This document shows positions 55,234 to 64,000 of a stretch of DNA of 64,000 nucleotides, piece after piece. The DNA is from Novispirillum itersonii (GTDB lineage: Bacteria > Pseudomonadota > Alphaproteobacteria > Rhodospirillales > Rhodospirillaceae), in NCBI RefSeq assembly GCF_014205675.1, contig NZ_JACIIX010000001.1:643108-707107 (forward strand), read 5' to 3'. The notes beneath the pieces are model-generated. The model saw only the letters and a list, made by a program, of their open reading frames with translations, was not told where the DNA came from and made no database searches. The position numbers were made by a program, and so were the translations under genes. Every line of letters starts with the position of its first letter. Position 1 is the first letter of the stretch.

Positions 55234-56742
55234 ATGCCCTATTCCTCCCTCCGTGATTTCATCGACCGCCTTGAACGCGAGGGCCGTCTGGTCCGGGTCA
55301 AGGTTCCGGTCCGCACCGATCTGGAGATGACGGAAATCCAGACCCGCCTGCTGGCCGAAGGCGGCCCGGCGGTACTGTTTGAATGCCCGGTCCGCCCGGA
55401 CGGGACCCCCTATGACATGCCGGTCCTGATCAACCTGTTCGGCACCGTCGAGCGGGTGGCATGGGGCATGGACCGCGAGCCGGAACAGCTGCGCGCGGTC
55501 GGCGAGACGCTGGCCTTCCTGAAGCAGCCGGAGCCCCCGGCGGGGATCCGCGAAGCGTGGGAGATGCTGCCGCTGATCAAGACCGTTCTGGCGATGAAGC
55601 CCAGGACCGTCAGCTCCGCCCCCTGTCAGGAGGTGGTGTTGACCGGTGACCAGATCGATCTGTCAAAGCTGCCGGTGCAGTCCTGCTGGCCGGGCGAACC
55701 GGCCCCCCTGATCACCTGGCCGCTGGTGGTGACCAAGGGCCCCGGCGAGACCCGGGAAGACGTCTTCAATCTGGGCATCTACCGGATGCAGGTGACCGGC
55801 AAGGACACCACCCTGATGCGCTGGCTGAAGCATCGCGGCGGGGCCCAGCATTACCGCCGCTGGGGCAAGGACAAGGGCACCGCCATGCCCGCCGCCGTGG
55901 TGCTGGGGGCTGACCCCGGGACCATTCTGGCTGCCGTTACCCCGGTGCCCGATACCCTGTCGGAATATCAGTTCGCCGGGCTGCTGCGCGGCAAGAAGGT
56001 GGAGCTGGTGGACTGCAAGACCGTGCCCCTGAAGGTTCCGGCGCAGGCCGAGATCATTCTGGAGGGCCACGTCATGCTCGACGAGTTCGGCGACGAAGGC
56101 CCCTACGGCGACCACACCGGCTATTACAACAGCGTCGAGCCGTTCCCGGTGTTCCGCGTGTCCTGCGTCACCATGCGCAGGAAGCCGATTTACCTGTCCA
56201 CCTTCACCGGCCGGCCGCCGGATGAGCCGAGCGTGCTGGGCGAGGCCCTGAACGAGGTGTTCATCCCCCTGCTGACCCAGCAGTTTCCGGAAATCGTTGA
56301 TTTCTGGCTGCCGCCGGAAGGATGCAGCTACCGCATTGCCGTGGTCAGCATGAAGAAGGCCTACCCCGGTCACGCCAAGCGGGTGATGATGGGGGTGTGG
56401 TCATTCCTGCGCCAGTTCATGTACACCAAGTTCGTGATCGTGGTGGATGACGACATCAATGCCCGGGACTGGAAAGATGTGATGTGGGCCATTTCCACCC
56501 GCATGGATCCGGCCCGCGACATCACGGTGATTGAAGGCACCCCGATCGACTACCTCGACTTCGCCAGCCCGGAAAGCGGTCTGGGCGGCAAGATCGGTCT
56601 GGATGCCACCAACAAGTGGCCGCCGGAAACGCACCGCGAATGGGGCGAGAAAATCCAGATGGATCAGGATGTCATCGATACCGTCACCCGCAAGTGGGCC
56701 AGCTATGGCCTGCCCGGCAGCGGAAAGCCGATCTGGAAATGA
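55234..56742 (+). CDS. ubiD: UbiD-family decarboxylase
   Basis: 502 residues, the length of 4-hydroxy-3-polyprenylbenzoate decarboxylase. Visible family parts: [60 protein letters not shown] (containing the catalytic acidic region) and [17 protein letters not shown]. Needs prenylated FMN made by UbiX, which is not in this window. Role in ubiquinone synthesis is likely; an aromatic-acid decarboxylase is the alternative. ATG at 55234; the stop overlaps the GNAT gene start (ATGA). Confidence 0.93.
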   Translation: MPYSSLRDFIDRLEREGRLVRVKVPVRTDLEMTEIQTRLLAEGGPAVLFECPVRPDGTPYDMPVLINLFGTVERVAWGMDREPEQLRAVGETLAFLKQPEPPAGIREAWEMLPLIKTVLAMKPRTVSSAPCQEVVLTGDQIDLSKLPVQSCWPGEPAPLITWPLVVTKGPGETREDVFNLGIYRMQVTGKDTTLMRWLKHRGGAQHYRRWGKDKGTAMPAAVVLGADPGTILAAVTPVPDTLSEYQFAGLLRGKKVELVDCKTVPLKVPAQAEIILEGHVMLDEFGDEGPYGDHTGYYNSVEPFPVFRVSCVTMRRKPIYLSTFTGRPPDEPSVLGEALNEVFIPLLTQQFPEIVDFWLPPEGCSYRIAVVSMKKAYPGHAKRVMMGVWSFLRQFMYTKFVIVVDDDINARDWKDVMWAISTRMDPARDITVIEGTPIDYLDFASPESGLGGKIGLDATNKWPPETHREWGEKIQMDQDVIDTVTRKWASYGLPGSGKPIWK

Positions 56743-57542
56743 CCACGCTGTTCAGCACCCTTCCTGCCAGTGAGGTGCAGCAGTTGGAGCAGGCCGGGTT
56801 CAATGCCTGGCCCGCCCTGCACACGGTTTTCGACGGCCCGTGGCTGATCCGGCAGGCCGACGGGGTGACCAAGCGTGCCAACTCCATAAACACGCTGGCC
56901 GCTGGCAACCCGCCGGAAACCGACCCCGACGATCCGGCCCGGCTGGGCCAGCGGCTGGACCGCTGCGTCGCCCTGTTCCGCCGTCACGGTCTGCCTCCGG
57001 TGTTCCGCGCCTCTCCGTTGACGCCCCCGGACACCGTGGCGGAGCTGATCCGGCGGAAATGGGCCGAAAAGGACCCGTCGCTGGTGATGATGGGGACCCT
57101 GCCAATCCCGGACAGTGCCCCGGAGCCGGATCTGCTGTCCGACCATGCGACAGCGGACTGGCTGGAGACCTATGCCCGGATTGATGGCCTGCCCCCGCAA
57201 AGCCGCTGCACGATCAAAAAGATCCTGCGCGGGATTGCCCTGCCCTGCGCCACCGCCTGCGTTCATCACGCCGGACACCCGGCCTCGGTCGCGCTGGCCG
57301 TGGTCGATGGCCCGCTGATGGGGCTGTTCTGCGTCGGCACCCTTGCCGAAGCCCGGCGGCAGGGTCTCAGCCAGCGGGCCCTGTCGGCGCTGCTGCACTG
57401 GGGCAGGGATCAGGGAGCCGACCGCCTGTGGTTACAGGTCAGCGCCGCCAACAGCGGGGCGCAGGCCCTGTACCGACGGATGGGGCTGGCCCCGGTCTAT
57501 GGCTACACTTACTTTGTCTGTCCGGATCCGGTGGCGGACTGA
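56739..57542 (+). CDS. GNAT-family N-acetyltransferase
   Basis: 267 residues. An N-terminal half of unknown function (with [20 protein letters not shown], a segment seen in this GNAT subgroup) is followed by an acetyltransferase core: [20 protein letters not shown] supplies the acetyl-CoA loop and [20 protein letters not shown] the C-terminal motif. Translationally coupled to ubiD, so a small-molecule substrate in the same pathway is possible but unproven. Its 3' end overlaps the convergent acvB gene by 34 bases. Confidence 0.88.
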   Translation: MTTLFSTLPASEVQQLEQAGFNAWPALHTVFDGPWLIRQADGVTKRANSINTLAAGNPPETDPDDPARLGQRLDRCVALFRRHGLPPVFRASPLTPPDTVAELIRRKWAEKDPSLVMMGTLPIPDSAPEPDLLSDHATADWLETYARIDGLPPQSRCTIKKILRGIALPCATACVHHAGHPASVALAVVDGPLMGLFCVGTLAEARRQGLSQRALSALLHWGRDQGADRLWLQVSAANSGAQALYRRMGLAPVYGYTYFVCPDPVAD

Positions 57543-58933
57543 CGCTTTTCCAGACCGGCCAAAATCAGCCGGGCGAGCGCCGGGTAGTCCTTGCCGAAGT
57601 GGTGCCCCCCCGGGGTTTTAACGACCTCAACCCCGGTCTCCATCAGCTTCCGGCAGGCATTATCCTCGTCCTTTTCACCGTAAATGCACTGGATCTTCTG
57701 CGGCGGCAGACGCCGGATTTCCGGCAGGGTCTGGCGGGCCAGCGGCGTTTTACGGTTGGCCAGCCAGTTGGAAACCGTCACCTCAAAATCAGCATGGTCC
57801 GACAGCCCCAACAGAGTCATCTGCCGGATTTTGGCCTGATCCTCTGCTGGGAGGCGGGTGGCCAGAAACGGCAGAACATCGGCCCCGAAGGAGAATCCGA
57901 TCAGGATGACGGAAGACGCATTCCATTCCTCGGAATAGGCGCGGATGATGCGTGACAGATCCCGGGCACTGACATCAGGGGATTGCTCCTTCCAGAAATA
58001 GCGCAGGACATCCACCCCGACCACCGGGATTCCCTGCTCCTGAAAGACAGCCGCCACATCCTTATCCAGATCACGCCAACCGCCATCTCCGGAATAGAAC
58101 ACCACGAATGTGTCCGACGGCTGCTCAACCGGCATCGGCTCCAACGGCAGGTCCGCAACCGAAGCAGCGCCAGTGGCGTCGGACGTGATCCCGGCAGCAG
58201 GGGGCGCAACCGGCTGCGGGACGGACAGCAGGGCTTCCTTCACCATCGCCACGTTGACCGGATCCGCCACGGCCTTGAACCGGGCTCCCATACTGATCCC
58301 GGTGCGCAACCCCTGCATACGCGCCTTCTGCGCCATGGTGGCGGAGGCACTTTCAATCACCTTCAGGGTAAAACGGGTCGGCGGCGGGGGCAGCGCGTAA
58401 AAGCGCCCGGCCCCGGTCTCGGTGATCCGGCCCCGGCTACAGATCGGCTTCGTGCCCGGCACAAAGGGCTGCGGGTCCACCGCCACCAACGACGCCACCG
58501 TCGCTTCTTCTGTCTGTCCGGCCAGCGCAACCACCACGGCCCCGCCCAGCCCGCTGCCGGTCACCACCGGGAAATGATAGGACGGCAACCCCAGACCACT
58601 CTGTAGCTGGTGGCTGACCGCCTCCACCTCGCCGATCACATCGGCGCAGGCATCTTCGGTAAACCCTTCGATCCGCTTCAGGGTTGCCGGGGTATCAATC
58701 CCCATCACCAGAATCCCGCTGTCGGTCAGGCTACGGGCCAGTGTCCGTTCCCGCTCTCCCCACCCGCCGGCATCGGAGAACAGGGCCACCACTCCGGAGG
58801 GGGTTCCGGCAGGCTGAAGGATTTCGGGAGAGCCGATCCCCCCCATGTCAAAGGTCTGGGCCTGCACCGGGGCGGACAGAAGCGCCGCGAGAAGCCCGGC
58901 CCCAACCCACGGGGTCCACCGGAATCCGATCAT
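57509..58933 (-). CDS. acvB: AcvB/VirJ-family periplasmic protein
   Basis: 474 residues. Signal peptide FRWTPWVGAGLLAALLSAPV with cleavage after VQA. The C-terminal half is the VirJ domain: TFVVFYSGDGGWRDLDKDVA, VDVLRYFWKEQSPDVSARDL, and a serine-hydrolase elbow GFSFGADVLP, so the fold is alpha/beta-hydrolase-like. In Agrobacterium AcvB counteracts LpiA by hydrolysing lysyl-phosphatidylglycerol. Here it follows the mprF/lpiA gene with a 4-base overlap, the same arrangement. No type IV secretion genes are nearby. Confidence 0.92.
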   Translation of the reverse strand: MIGFRWTPWVGAGLLAALLSAPVQAQTFDMGGIGSPEILQPAGTPSGVVALFSDAGGWGERERTLARSLTDSGILVMGIDTPATLKRIEGFTEDACADVIGEVEAVSHQLQSGLGLPSYHFPVVTGSGLGGAVVVALAGQTEEATVASLVAVDPQPFVPGTKPICSRGRITETGAGRFYALPPPPTRFTLKVIESASATMAQKARMQGLRTGISMGARFKAVADPVNVAMVKEALLSVPQPVAPPAAGITSDATGAASVADLPLEPMPVEQPSDTFVVFYSGDGGWRDLDKDVAAVFQEQGIPVVGVDVLRYFWKEQSPDVSARDLSRIIRAYSEEWNASSVILIGFSFGADVLPFLATRLPAEDQAKIRQMTLLGLSDHADFEVTVSNWLANRKTPLARQTLPEIRRLPPQKIQCIYGEKDEDNACRKLMETGVEVVKTPGGHHFGKDYPALARLILAGLEKRQSATGSGQTK

Positions 58934-61524
58934 TTTCCAATCACCCCTTTAAACCCGCCGCTGATCAGCACCGTGATATCGGTCAGGGCAATCATCGGAT
59001 TGATCCCCCCCCGCACGGCCAGATAGCGCGACCGCCATTCCGGAAAGAACTTGGCCTTGAAGGCCCGCAGCCCGGAGAAGTTATAGAACCACTCCCCATG
59101 CTCAAACACCGTGCGGCCAACACTGTGCCAGATCGGGGCGGCCTCACTGTCAGACAGGCCGGACAGCGGCGCCATGCCGAGAGTGAACCACTGGAAACCT
59201 TCCCCCTGAAAATGCAGGATCAGACGCAGAATCAGCACTTCCATCACCCCATGCGGGGTATCCGGCAGAAACCGCATCAGATCAATCCCGGCCGTCTCCC
59301 TGCATTCCGTGCGGATTACCGAGGCAAAGGCGATGATCCGCCCCTCCTGCCGCAGCACCGCGATGGGCTGGGTCAGCACATAGTCCCGGTCAAAGGCCCC
59401 AAGGGAAAACCGCTTTTCACGCACAGAGTGATGGTTCATCCAGATCCGTGAGACGGACTCAAGCTCATCCATCTGCGCGGCAACCTGCTCGCGGTCCAGC
59501 ACCTCAAAGGTGATCCCTTCCCGCTCCGAGCGGTTGAGGGAATTACGCAGATTGTTCCGCTTGCTGCCCTTCAGGCTGAAGTCCGGCAACCGGACCCGGG
59601 CTTCCTCGCCCAGCTTGAACCCGCGCAACCCGGCATCGGCGTAATAGGACAGCGCCTCGGCGGTGACCTGATAGAACACCGGGCGTCCGCCACCGGCCAG
59701 CACCATTTCGACAAACCGCCAGATCAGGTCCGGCCAGCAGTCCCGCGGGCCGACCGGATCCCCCAGCGCCACCCAGGAGCGCCCCTGACGGCTGTACATG
59801 ATGAACGCCCGGCCATCGTCGGAAAACAGCAGGGACTTATCCCGCATCGCCACCAGACAGGCTTCCGGAGCGGGCTGCTGCGCCACAATCTCCATCGCCC
59901 GGATCAGGTCTTCCGCCGTCGGGGCGGTCAGCGTCGCCCGCGCCGGACGCATCAGCATCCAGACCGCCCCAAAGCAGGAGGCCAGAACCACCCCCATCAC
60001 CGCACGCAGGCTGCGCGGAGCATGCTGGGACAGCTCAAACTGCCACCACAGCTGATTGGCGTATTCCACATCCTTGTAGACGAAAAACAGCAGGGTCACC
60101 GTGGTGACCAGCAGGGTCACCATCGCCAGAAACCACTGCGGCGTCAGCGTCTGGTGCAGCAGGGATGCCTTGCGCGGAAACTCTTTGCGGGTGGCCAGAA
60201 GCACCAGCAGCAGGAACCCGGACAGCAGAAGCTCCTCAATCGCCAGAGCCCGGATCAGCGACAGCAGCAGATCGGTGCAGACCACCAGCACCGCCGCCCA
60301 CCAGGCCCCATCCAGCCGGTGCACCAGCCCGCGGGCCACCGCCAGCAGCACAACCCCCAGCACACTGCCGAGGAAATGCCCCCCTTCCACCAGAGGCAGA
60401 GGGACTTTCCCATCCAGCAGCGTCACCACCGCATCATCCAGCGGCATGGTGCCAGACAGGATCATCACCCCGCCGGTCACCAGCGTCAGACCGGCCAGAA
60501 CCGGCGGAGCCAGCCGGGCTCCGGCCTGCGCCGCCACGGTCACCATCGGAGAGCTGGCTGCCCGGCGCAGCTCCAGCGCCGCAATGAAGGCTGCCGCCAG
60601 CATCAGCGGCAACAGGTGATAGATCACCCGGTACAGCACCAGCGCCCCCAGCACATTCCGCACATCGATATGCGGACCGAGGGAAGCGATCACCACCGTC
60701 TCGAACACCCCCAGACCGGCCGGAACATGACTGAGGACCCCGAGCCCGATGGCCACCGAATACACCGCGATGAACGACGGCAGATCAATGCTGCCCGCCG
60801 GCAACAGGACCCACAGAACCGCTGCCGAGGCAATAATATCAATGGCGGTGGCAAAAAACTGACGGATCAGAATGGCCCGGGACGGCAACGCAAACGGGCG
60901 GGCAAACACCGTGACGATCCGCCCCTGCCCGGCCATGGCCCACAGGACAAACAGGCCGATCACCAGACCGCCGCCAACGATCTTCATCCCCAGCGGAGAC
61001 ATCGGCAGCGTCGAGACATTGACAGAGGCCACCAGCAGGCCAAAACCGGTAACCCCGGCAAGCCCAATGCCGAAAGCGACACTGACAAAGGCAACGATCC
61101 GGGCGACATCCTCCGTCTCAATGCCATAGGGGGTATAAAACCGGTAACGGATGGCCCCCGCCGTCAGCGGGCCAAATCCGGCGGTATTCCCGACCGCATA
61201 GGCACAGAAGGACGTCAGCCCGACCACCGAGGCCGGAACCGTCCGGCCGATATAGGCAAGAGCGCCAAAATCATACACCGCCAAGGCCGCAAAGCTGAGC
61301 AGGGTCAGCCCCAAGGCACTGATCAAGGCCCAGTGCGGAGTTTCCCGCACCGTCCTCATCAGGTCTTCGTAGGACACTTCCGCCGTCAGGCGGCTTGCCG
61401 CCATCCATGCCAGCACCAGAACGACGGCCACAACCGCAACCGTCATCATCGGGCGCACCGACGTCAGCCAGTTTGAAACCGCCGGACGAACCACAGGGCG
61501 GTCCGCTCGCTCTTCCGATGACAT
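58930..61524 (-). CDS. mprF: Lysyl-phosphatidylglycerol synthase/flippase (LpiA/MprF)
   Basis: 864 residues. The N-terminal half has about fourteen membrane helices of the flippase type (e.g. FCAYAVGNTAGFGPLTAGAI). The C-terminal soluble DUF2156 domain has YSRQGRSWVALGDPVGPRDC, RLPDFSLKGSKRNNLRNSLN and DLMRFLPDTPHGVMEVLILR, used for transfer of lysine from lysyl-tRNA to phosphatidylglycerol. The start ATG 61524 has GGAGAG upstream. Lysylation lowers membrane negative charge and aids acid or cationic-peptide resistance. In an operon with acvB. Confidence 0.92.
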   Translation of the reverse strand: MSSEERADRPVVRPAVSNWLTSVRPMMTVAVVAVVLVLAWMAASRLTAEVSYEDLMRTVRETPHWALISALGLTLLSFAALAVYDFGALAYIGRTVPASVVGLTSFCAYAVGNTAGFGPLTAGAIRYRFYTPYGIETEDVARIVAFVSVAFGIGLAGVTGFGLLVASVNVSTLPMSPLGMKIVGGGLVIGLFVLWAMAGQGRIVTVFARPFALPSRAILIRQFFATAIDIIASAAVLWVLLPAGSIDLPSFIAVYSVAIGLGVLSHVPAGLGVFETVVIASLGPHIDVRNVLGALVLYRVIYHLLPLMLAAAFIAALELRRAASSPMVTVAAQAGARLAPPVLAGLTLVTGGVMILSGTMPLDDAVVTLLDGKVPLPLVEGGHFLGSVLGVVLLAVARGLVHRLDGAWWAAVLVVCTDLLLSLIRALAIEELLLSGFLLLVLLATRKEFPRKASLLHQTLTPQWFLAMVTLLVTTVTLLFFVYKDVEYANQLWWQFELSQHAPRSLRAVMGVVLASCFGAVWMLMRPARATLTAPTAEDLIRAMEIVAQQPAPEACLVAMRDKSLLFSDDGRAFIMYSRQGRSWVALGDPVGPRDCWPDLIWRFVEMVLAGGGRPVFYQVTAEALSYYADAGLRGFKLGEEARVRLPDFSLKGSKRNNLRNSLNRSEREGITFEVLDREQVAAQMDELESVSRIWMNHHSVREKRFSLGAFDRDYVLTQPIAVLRQEGRIIAFASVIRTECRETAGIDLMRFLPDTPHGVMEVLILRLILHFQGEGFQWFTLGMAPLSGLSDSEAAPIWHSVGRTVFEHGEWFYNFSGLRAFKAKFFPEWRSRYLAVRGGINPMIALTDITVLISGGFKGVIGK

Positions 61525-61716
61525 CCCAGCACTCTCCTGCTCTCCCCCCGTGCCCAGGGCTTTCCCGATACGGAAAGCGGCCCGGAGGCGCTGCCCCTGC
61601 GCAACGGTTGCCACTGAATGCGGCAAGGGGATAATCCATAACGGATTATCCCCTTGTTTCAAACAAGAACACGAGCCTTTTCCGGGCCATGGTTCCTGTG
61701 GATCAGGTACCCTTCC

Positions 61717-62703
61717 TCAGACCATCGTCGGCAGGACACGGTCCGGCGGCTTATGGCCGTCAACAAACGTCTTGATGTTGACCAAGACCTTCTCGCCCAT
61801 ATCAATGCGGCTTTCGATGGTTGCTGACCCCATGTGCGGCAGCAGGACAACATTATCCATGTCCAGCAGCTTGGGGTTGACGCTGGGTTCATGCTCAAAC
61901 ACGTCCAGCGCTGCCCCGGCCAGCTCGCCCTTCTGGAGCATCCGGACCAGCGCCGCCTCATCAATCACCTCACCACGGGCGGTGTTGACGATATAGGCAT
62001 GGTCGCGCAGCAGCTTCAGACGGCGCGCGGACAGCAGGTGATAGGTCGCCGGAGTGTGCGGGCAGTGAATGGTGATAACATCCATCCGGGCCAGCATCTG
62101 GTCGAGGCTTTCCCAGTAGGTGGCTTCCAGTTCCTGCTCAATCTCCGGATGGACCCGCTGCCGGTTATGGTAGTGGATCGCCATGCCAAAGCCCTTGGCA
62201 CGCCGCGCCACAGCCTGACCAATCCGGCCCATGCCGATGATACCCAGACGCTTGCCCCAGATCCGGTGGCCCAGCATATGGGTCGGGCTCCAGCCACTCC
62301 AGCGGCCGGAACGGATCAGGCGTTCGCCTTCCGCCAGACGGCGCGGAACCGACAGAATCAAAGCCATCGTCATATCGGCGGTATCTTCGGTCAGCACCCC
62401 CGGGGTGTTGGTGACGGTGATGCCACGCTGCTGGGCAGTGCTGAGGTCGATGTGATCCACCCCGTTCCCGAAATTGGCGATCAGGCGGAGATTCTCCCCG
62501 GCCTGTGCCAGAACGCCTTTGTCCAGACGGTCGGTGACAGTCGGAACCAGAACATCGGCATCCTTCACCGCCGCGATCAGTTCTTCGCGGGTGAAAGGAT
62601 GGTCATCCATATTCAGGCGGCAGTTGAACAGCTCCATCATCCGCGTCTCGATCACGTCTGGCAGACGGCGGGTGACAACAACCAACGGCTTGTCTTTCGG
62701 CAT
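61717..62703 (-). CDS. 2-hydroxyacid (D-glycerate) dehydrogenase
   Basis: 328-residue D-isomer-specific NAD-dependent dehydrogenase. The nucleotide-binding site GKRLGIIGMGRIGQAVARRA, the catalytic Arg in NFGNGVDHIDL or NTARGEVIDEAALV and the catalytic His in LLPHMGSATIESR are intact. It most resembles glyoxylate/hydroxypyruvate reductases and D-glycerate dehydrogenases. GGGGAG lies before the ATG 62703. Upstream is the divergent SH3 protein gene. Confidence 0.92.
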   Translation of the reverse strand: MPKDKPLVVVTRRLPDVIETRMMELFNCRLNMDDHPFTREELIAAVKDADVLVPTVTDRLDKGVLAQAGENLRLIANFGNGVDHIDLSTAQQRGITVTNTPGVLTEDTADMTMALILSVPRRLAEGERLIRSGRWSGWSPTHMLGHRIWGKRLGIIGMGRIGQAVARRAKGFGMAIHYHNRQRVHPEIEQELEATYWESLDQMLARMDVITIHCPHTPATYHLLSARRLKLLRDHAYIVNTARGEVIDEAALVRMLQKGELAGAALDVFEHEPSVNPKLLDMDNVVLLPHMGSATIESRIDMGEKVLVNIKTFVDGHKPPDRVLPTMV

Positions 62704-62973
62704 TACTCCCCCCTGTAGCGGGATGATGGTTCCGGGATTATTCAGGCGGTTCAGTCCACAGGCAATCGATAAAACAATCACCGGGGCCGGTACATAAGCG
62801 AGTCCGGATCCTTATGCTTCTGGCTTACCAATCCGCCTGCGCCTTGTCCAGCCCTGCCCCGATGAAAAGTGAGCATCCGCAGCAGATCTTAGCGCCCGCA
62901 AAAACATGGCGCCGGGCAAACAAGCCGGTATACTGCGGCCCTCCCCGGTCGCGATGATCCGAAGTGGACAGTA

Positions 62974-63747
62974 ATGATCAACAGGATGCTTCCTTCCGTC
63001 CGCCTTTCCTCCCCCCGGGATCCGCGGACCCCTTCCATCTCCAGACAGTCAGGATATCGCCTGACGGTGCGCCTTGGCGCAGCCGTTCTCAATGGGCTGC
63101 TTCTCTGTGGGGTAACCTCATGGGGTCTTGCCGGACCGGCAGCGGCACAGAACCAGCCGCATACCGTTCAGCAACAGGCCCCGGCCCCAAAAGCCCCGGC
63201 AGCAAAACCGGCGACTCCGGCCAAGACAGATCCTGCCAAACCGGACCCGGCAAAGACCGAAGCGGCAAAGCCCGTTGTCGAGTCGGTTCCGGCTGCTGCG
63301 GTCAGCGCACCGGCACCGGAAGGGACCAGTGGCTTACCCCTGCCCCGGTTTGTCAGCCTGCGGTCTGATCAGGTCAACATGCGGGCTGGCCCCGGAGCGC
63401 GCTACCCGGTGGACTGGGTGTATATGCGCCGCGAACTGCCGGTCGAGGTGATTCAGGAATATGAAACCTGGAGAAAGATCCGTGACCCGGATGGCGCAGA
63501 AGGATGGGTTCACCAAAGTATGCTGACCGGGCGCCGCACCATCATGGTCCGGAAAGACAAGGCAATGCTGCGAAGAACTGCGGATGATACCGCATCCGCC
63601 GCCGCATACCTGTCTCAGGGCGTAGTTGGCAAACTGCTGCAATGCCCGAAAGGAAGTGACTACTGCCGCGTCGAGGTTGAGGGGTATCAGGGCTGGCTGC
63701 GGCGCAACGAGCTGTGGGGCGCTTACAAGGCCGAAGCCATCAACTGA
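62974..63747 (+). CDS. Periplasmic SH3-domain protein with Pro/Ala/Lys-rich linker
   Basis: 257 residues. A long cytoplasmic N-terminus and hydrophobic segment (VRLGAAVLNGLLLCGVTSWG, about 32-51) ending AGPAAAQ act as signal or anchor. A low-complexity linker rich in Ala, Pro and Lys (about 68-105) precedes two bacterial SH3-like repeats: RSDQVNMRAGPGARYPVDWV and the second with KAMLRRTADDTASAAAYLSQ. It may bind peptidoglycan. In alphaproteobacteria it is often divergent from a D-glycerate dehydrogenase gene, as here. Confidence 0.88.
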   Translation: MINRMLPSVRLSSPRDPRTPSISRQSGYRLTVRLGAAVLNGLLLCGVTSWGLAGPAAAQNQPHTVQQQAPAPKAPAAKPATPAKTDPAKPDPAKTEAAKPVVESVPAAAVSAPAPEGTSGLPLPRFVSLRSDQVNMRAGPGARYPVDWVYMRRELPVEVIQEYETWRKIRDPDGAEGWVHQSMLTGRRTIMVRKDKAMLRRTADDTASAAAYLSQGVVGKLLQCPKGSDYCRVEVEGYQGWLRRNELWGAYKAEAIN

Positions 63748-63775
63748 AGCACCGAACATTTTCTGCTGAAGACCA

Positions 63776-63806
63776 CCGGGCCTGTTTCTGCGGGCCCGGT
63801 TTTTTA
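63776..63806 (+). terminator. Terminator after the SH3 protein gene
   Basis: Arms CCGGGCC (63776-63782) and GGCCCGG (63793-63799) with a 10-base loop, followed by seven T (63800-63806). Confidence 0.88.
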
Positions 63807-63867
63807 TCTCTTCCGGCCCCCCCTCCCCATCTGTCTGGTCTTGCCGGGCTGATCCCCCGGCCAAAGC

Positions 63868-63899
63868 AAAAGCCCCCCAGCTTACGCTGGGGGGCTTTT
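63868..63899 (-). terminator. Terminator of the initiator tRNA gene
   Basis: Perfect 14-base arms AAAAGCCCCCCAGC (63868-63881) and GCTGGGGGGCTTTT (63886-63899) with a TTAC loop, starting 6 bases after the tRNA 3' end on the minus strand. The flanking A and T runs also allow it to stop plus-strand transcripts. Confidence 0.85.
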
Positions 63900-63905
63900 G
63901 GTATG

Positions 63906-63982
<77 letters not shown>

Positions 63983-64000
63983 GTGTGGTGTTTCGGTGTT

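Noticed and set aside
63168..63295. Low-complexity Ala/Pro/Lys stretch as a DNA repeat array
   Set aside because: The periodicity follows the codons of the linker in the SH3 protein; the nucleotide copies are not regular enough for a repeat array.

Overview
The window is GC-rich, gene-dense chromosomal DNA of a Gram-negative alphaproteobacterium, most likely in or near the Rhodospirillales. The basis is the gene content and synteny: a CnoX/Lon-N/Trm112/DUF971 cluster, a miaB-phoH-ybeY-corC-lnt-XRE-metK-trmB block, a trpB-trpA pair, a MarR/OmpR/EnvZ operon and an lpiA-acvB pair, together with an outer-membrane porin. No phage, insertion sequence or CRISPR array was seen.

Layout. 0-3 kb: thioredoxin-TPR chaperone, LON-N protein, Trm112, DUF971 protein and an SDR oxidoreductase, all on the plus strand. 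3-6.8 kb: a minus-strand copper-enzyme operon made of a multicopper oxidase broken by two frameshifts, a secreted tyrosinase, and a small cytochrome c-like protein that has lost its haem motif. 6.9-8.8 kb: murI and ilvE. 9-14.7 kb: a putrescine/polyamine ABC transporter (potFGHI order) divergent from a PuuB-like FAD oxidoreductase. 15-17.6 kb: MarR regulator, response regulator and histidine kinase. 17.6-19.6 kb: a two-gene DUF2325 operon behind a Fur-box-like dyad. 20.5-24 kb: a very large exported cytochrome joining an N-terminal P460-like domain to a multihaem domain, followed by two arsenosugar-type glycosyltransferases. 25.5-34 kb: a complete kdp potassium-uptake locus with a 27-residue micropeptide before kdpF and an extra membrane-anchored protein between kdpC and kdpD. 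34-42.4 kb: trmB, metK, XRE regulator, lnt, corC-like, ybeY, phoH and miaB. 43-46.8 kb: porin, a hypothetical protein, a flavin reductase and a DMT exporter. 46.9-52.6 kb: trpBA, a DHH phosphoesterase, a NUDIX protein and a GAF/HD-GYP protein. 52.7-57.5 kb: LysR regulator divergent from a second PuuB/OrdL-like oxidoreductase, then UbiD and a GNAT protein. 57.5-64 kb: acvB and mprF/lpiA, D-glycerate dehydrogenase, an SH3-domain protein and initiator tRNA-Met.

How the parts work together. The kdp genes form a full sensor-regulator-pump unit for potassium starvation. The pot genes and the divergent oxidoreductase suggest polyamine uptake coupled to oxidation. mprF/lpiA and acvB would make and turn over lysyl-phosphatidylglycerol in the membrane. 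The long minus-strand block from miaB to trmB is a housekeeping set for RNA modification, lipoprotein acylation and S-adenosylmethionine supply. The least understood parts are the P460-multihaem fusion, the Cys-rich DUF2325 operon with its Fur-like box, and the tyrosinase accessory protein.
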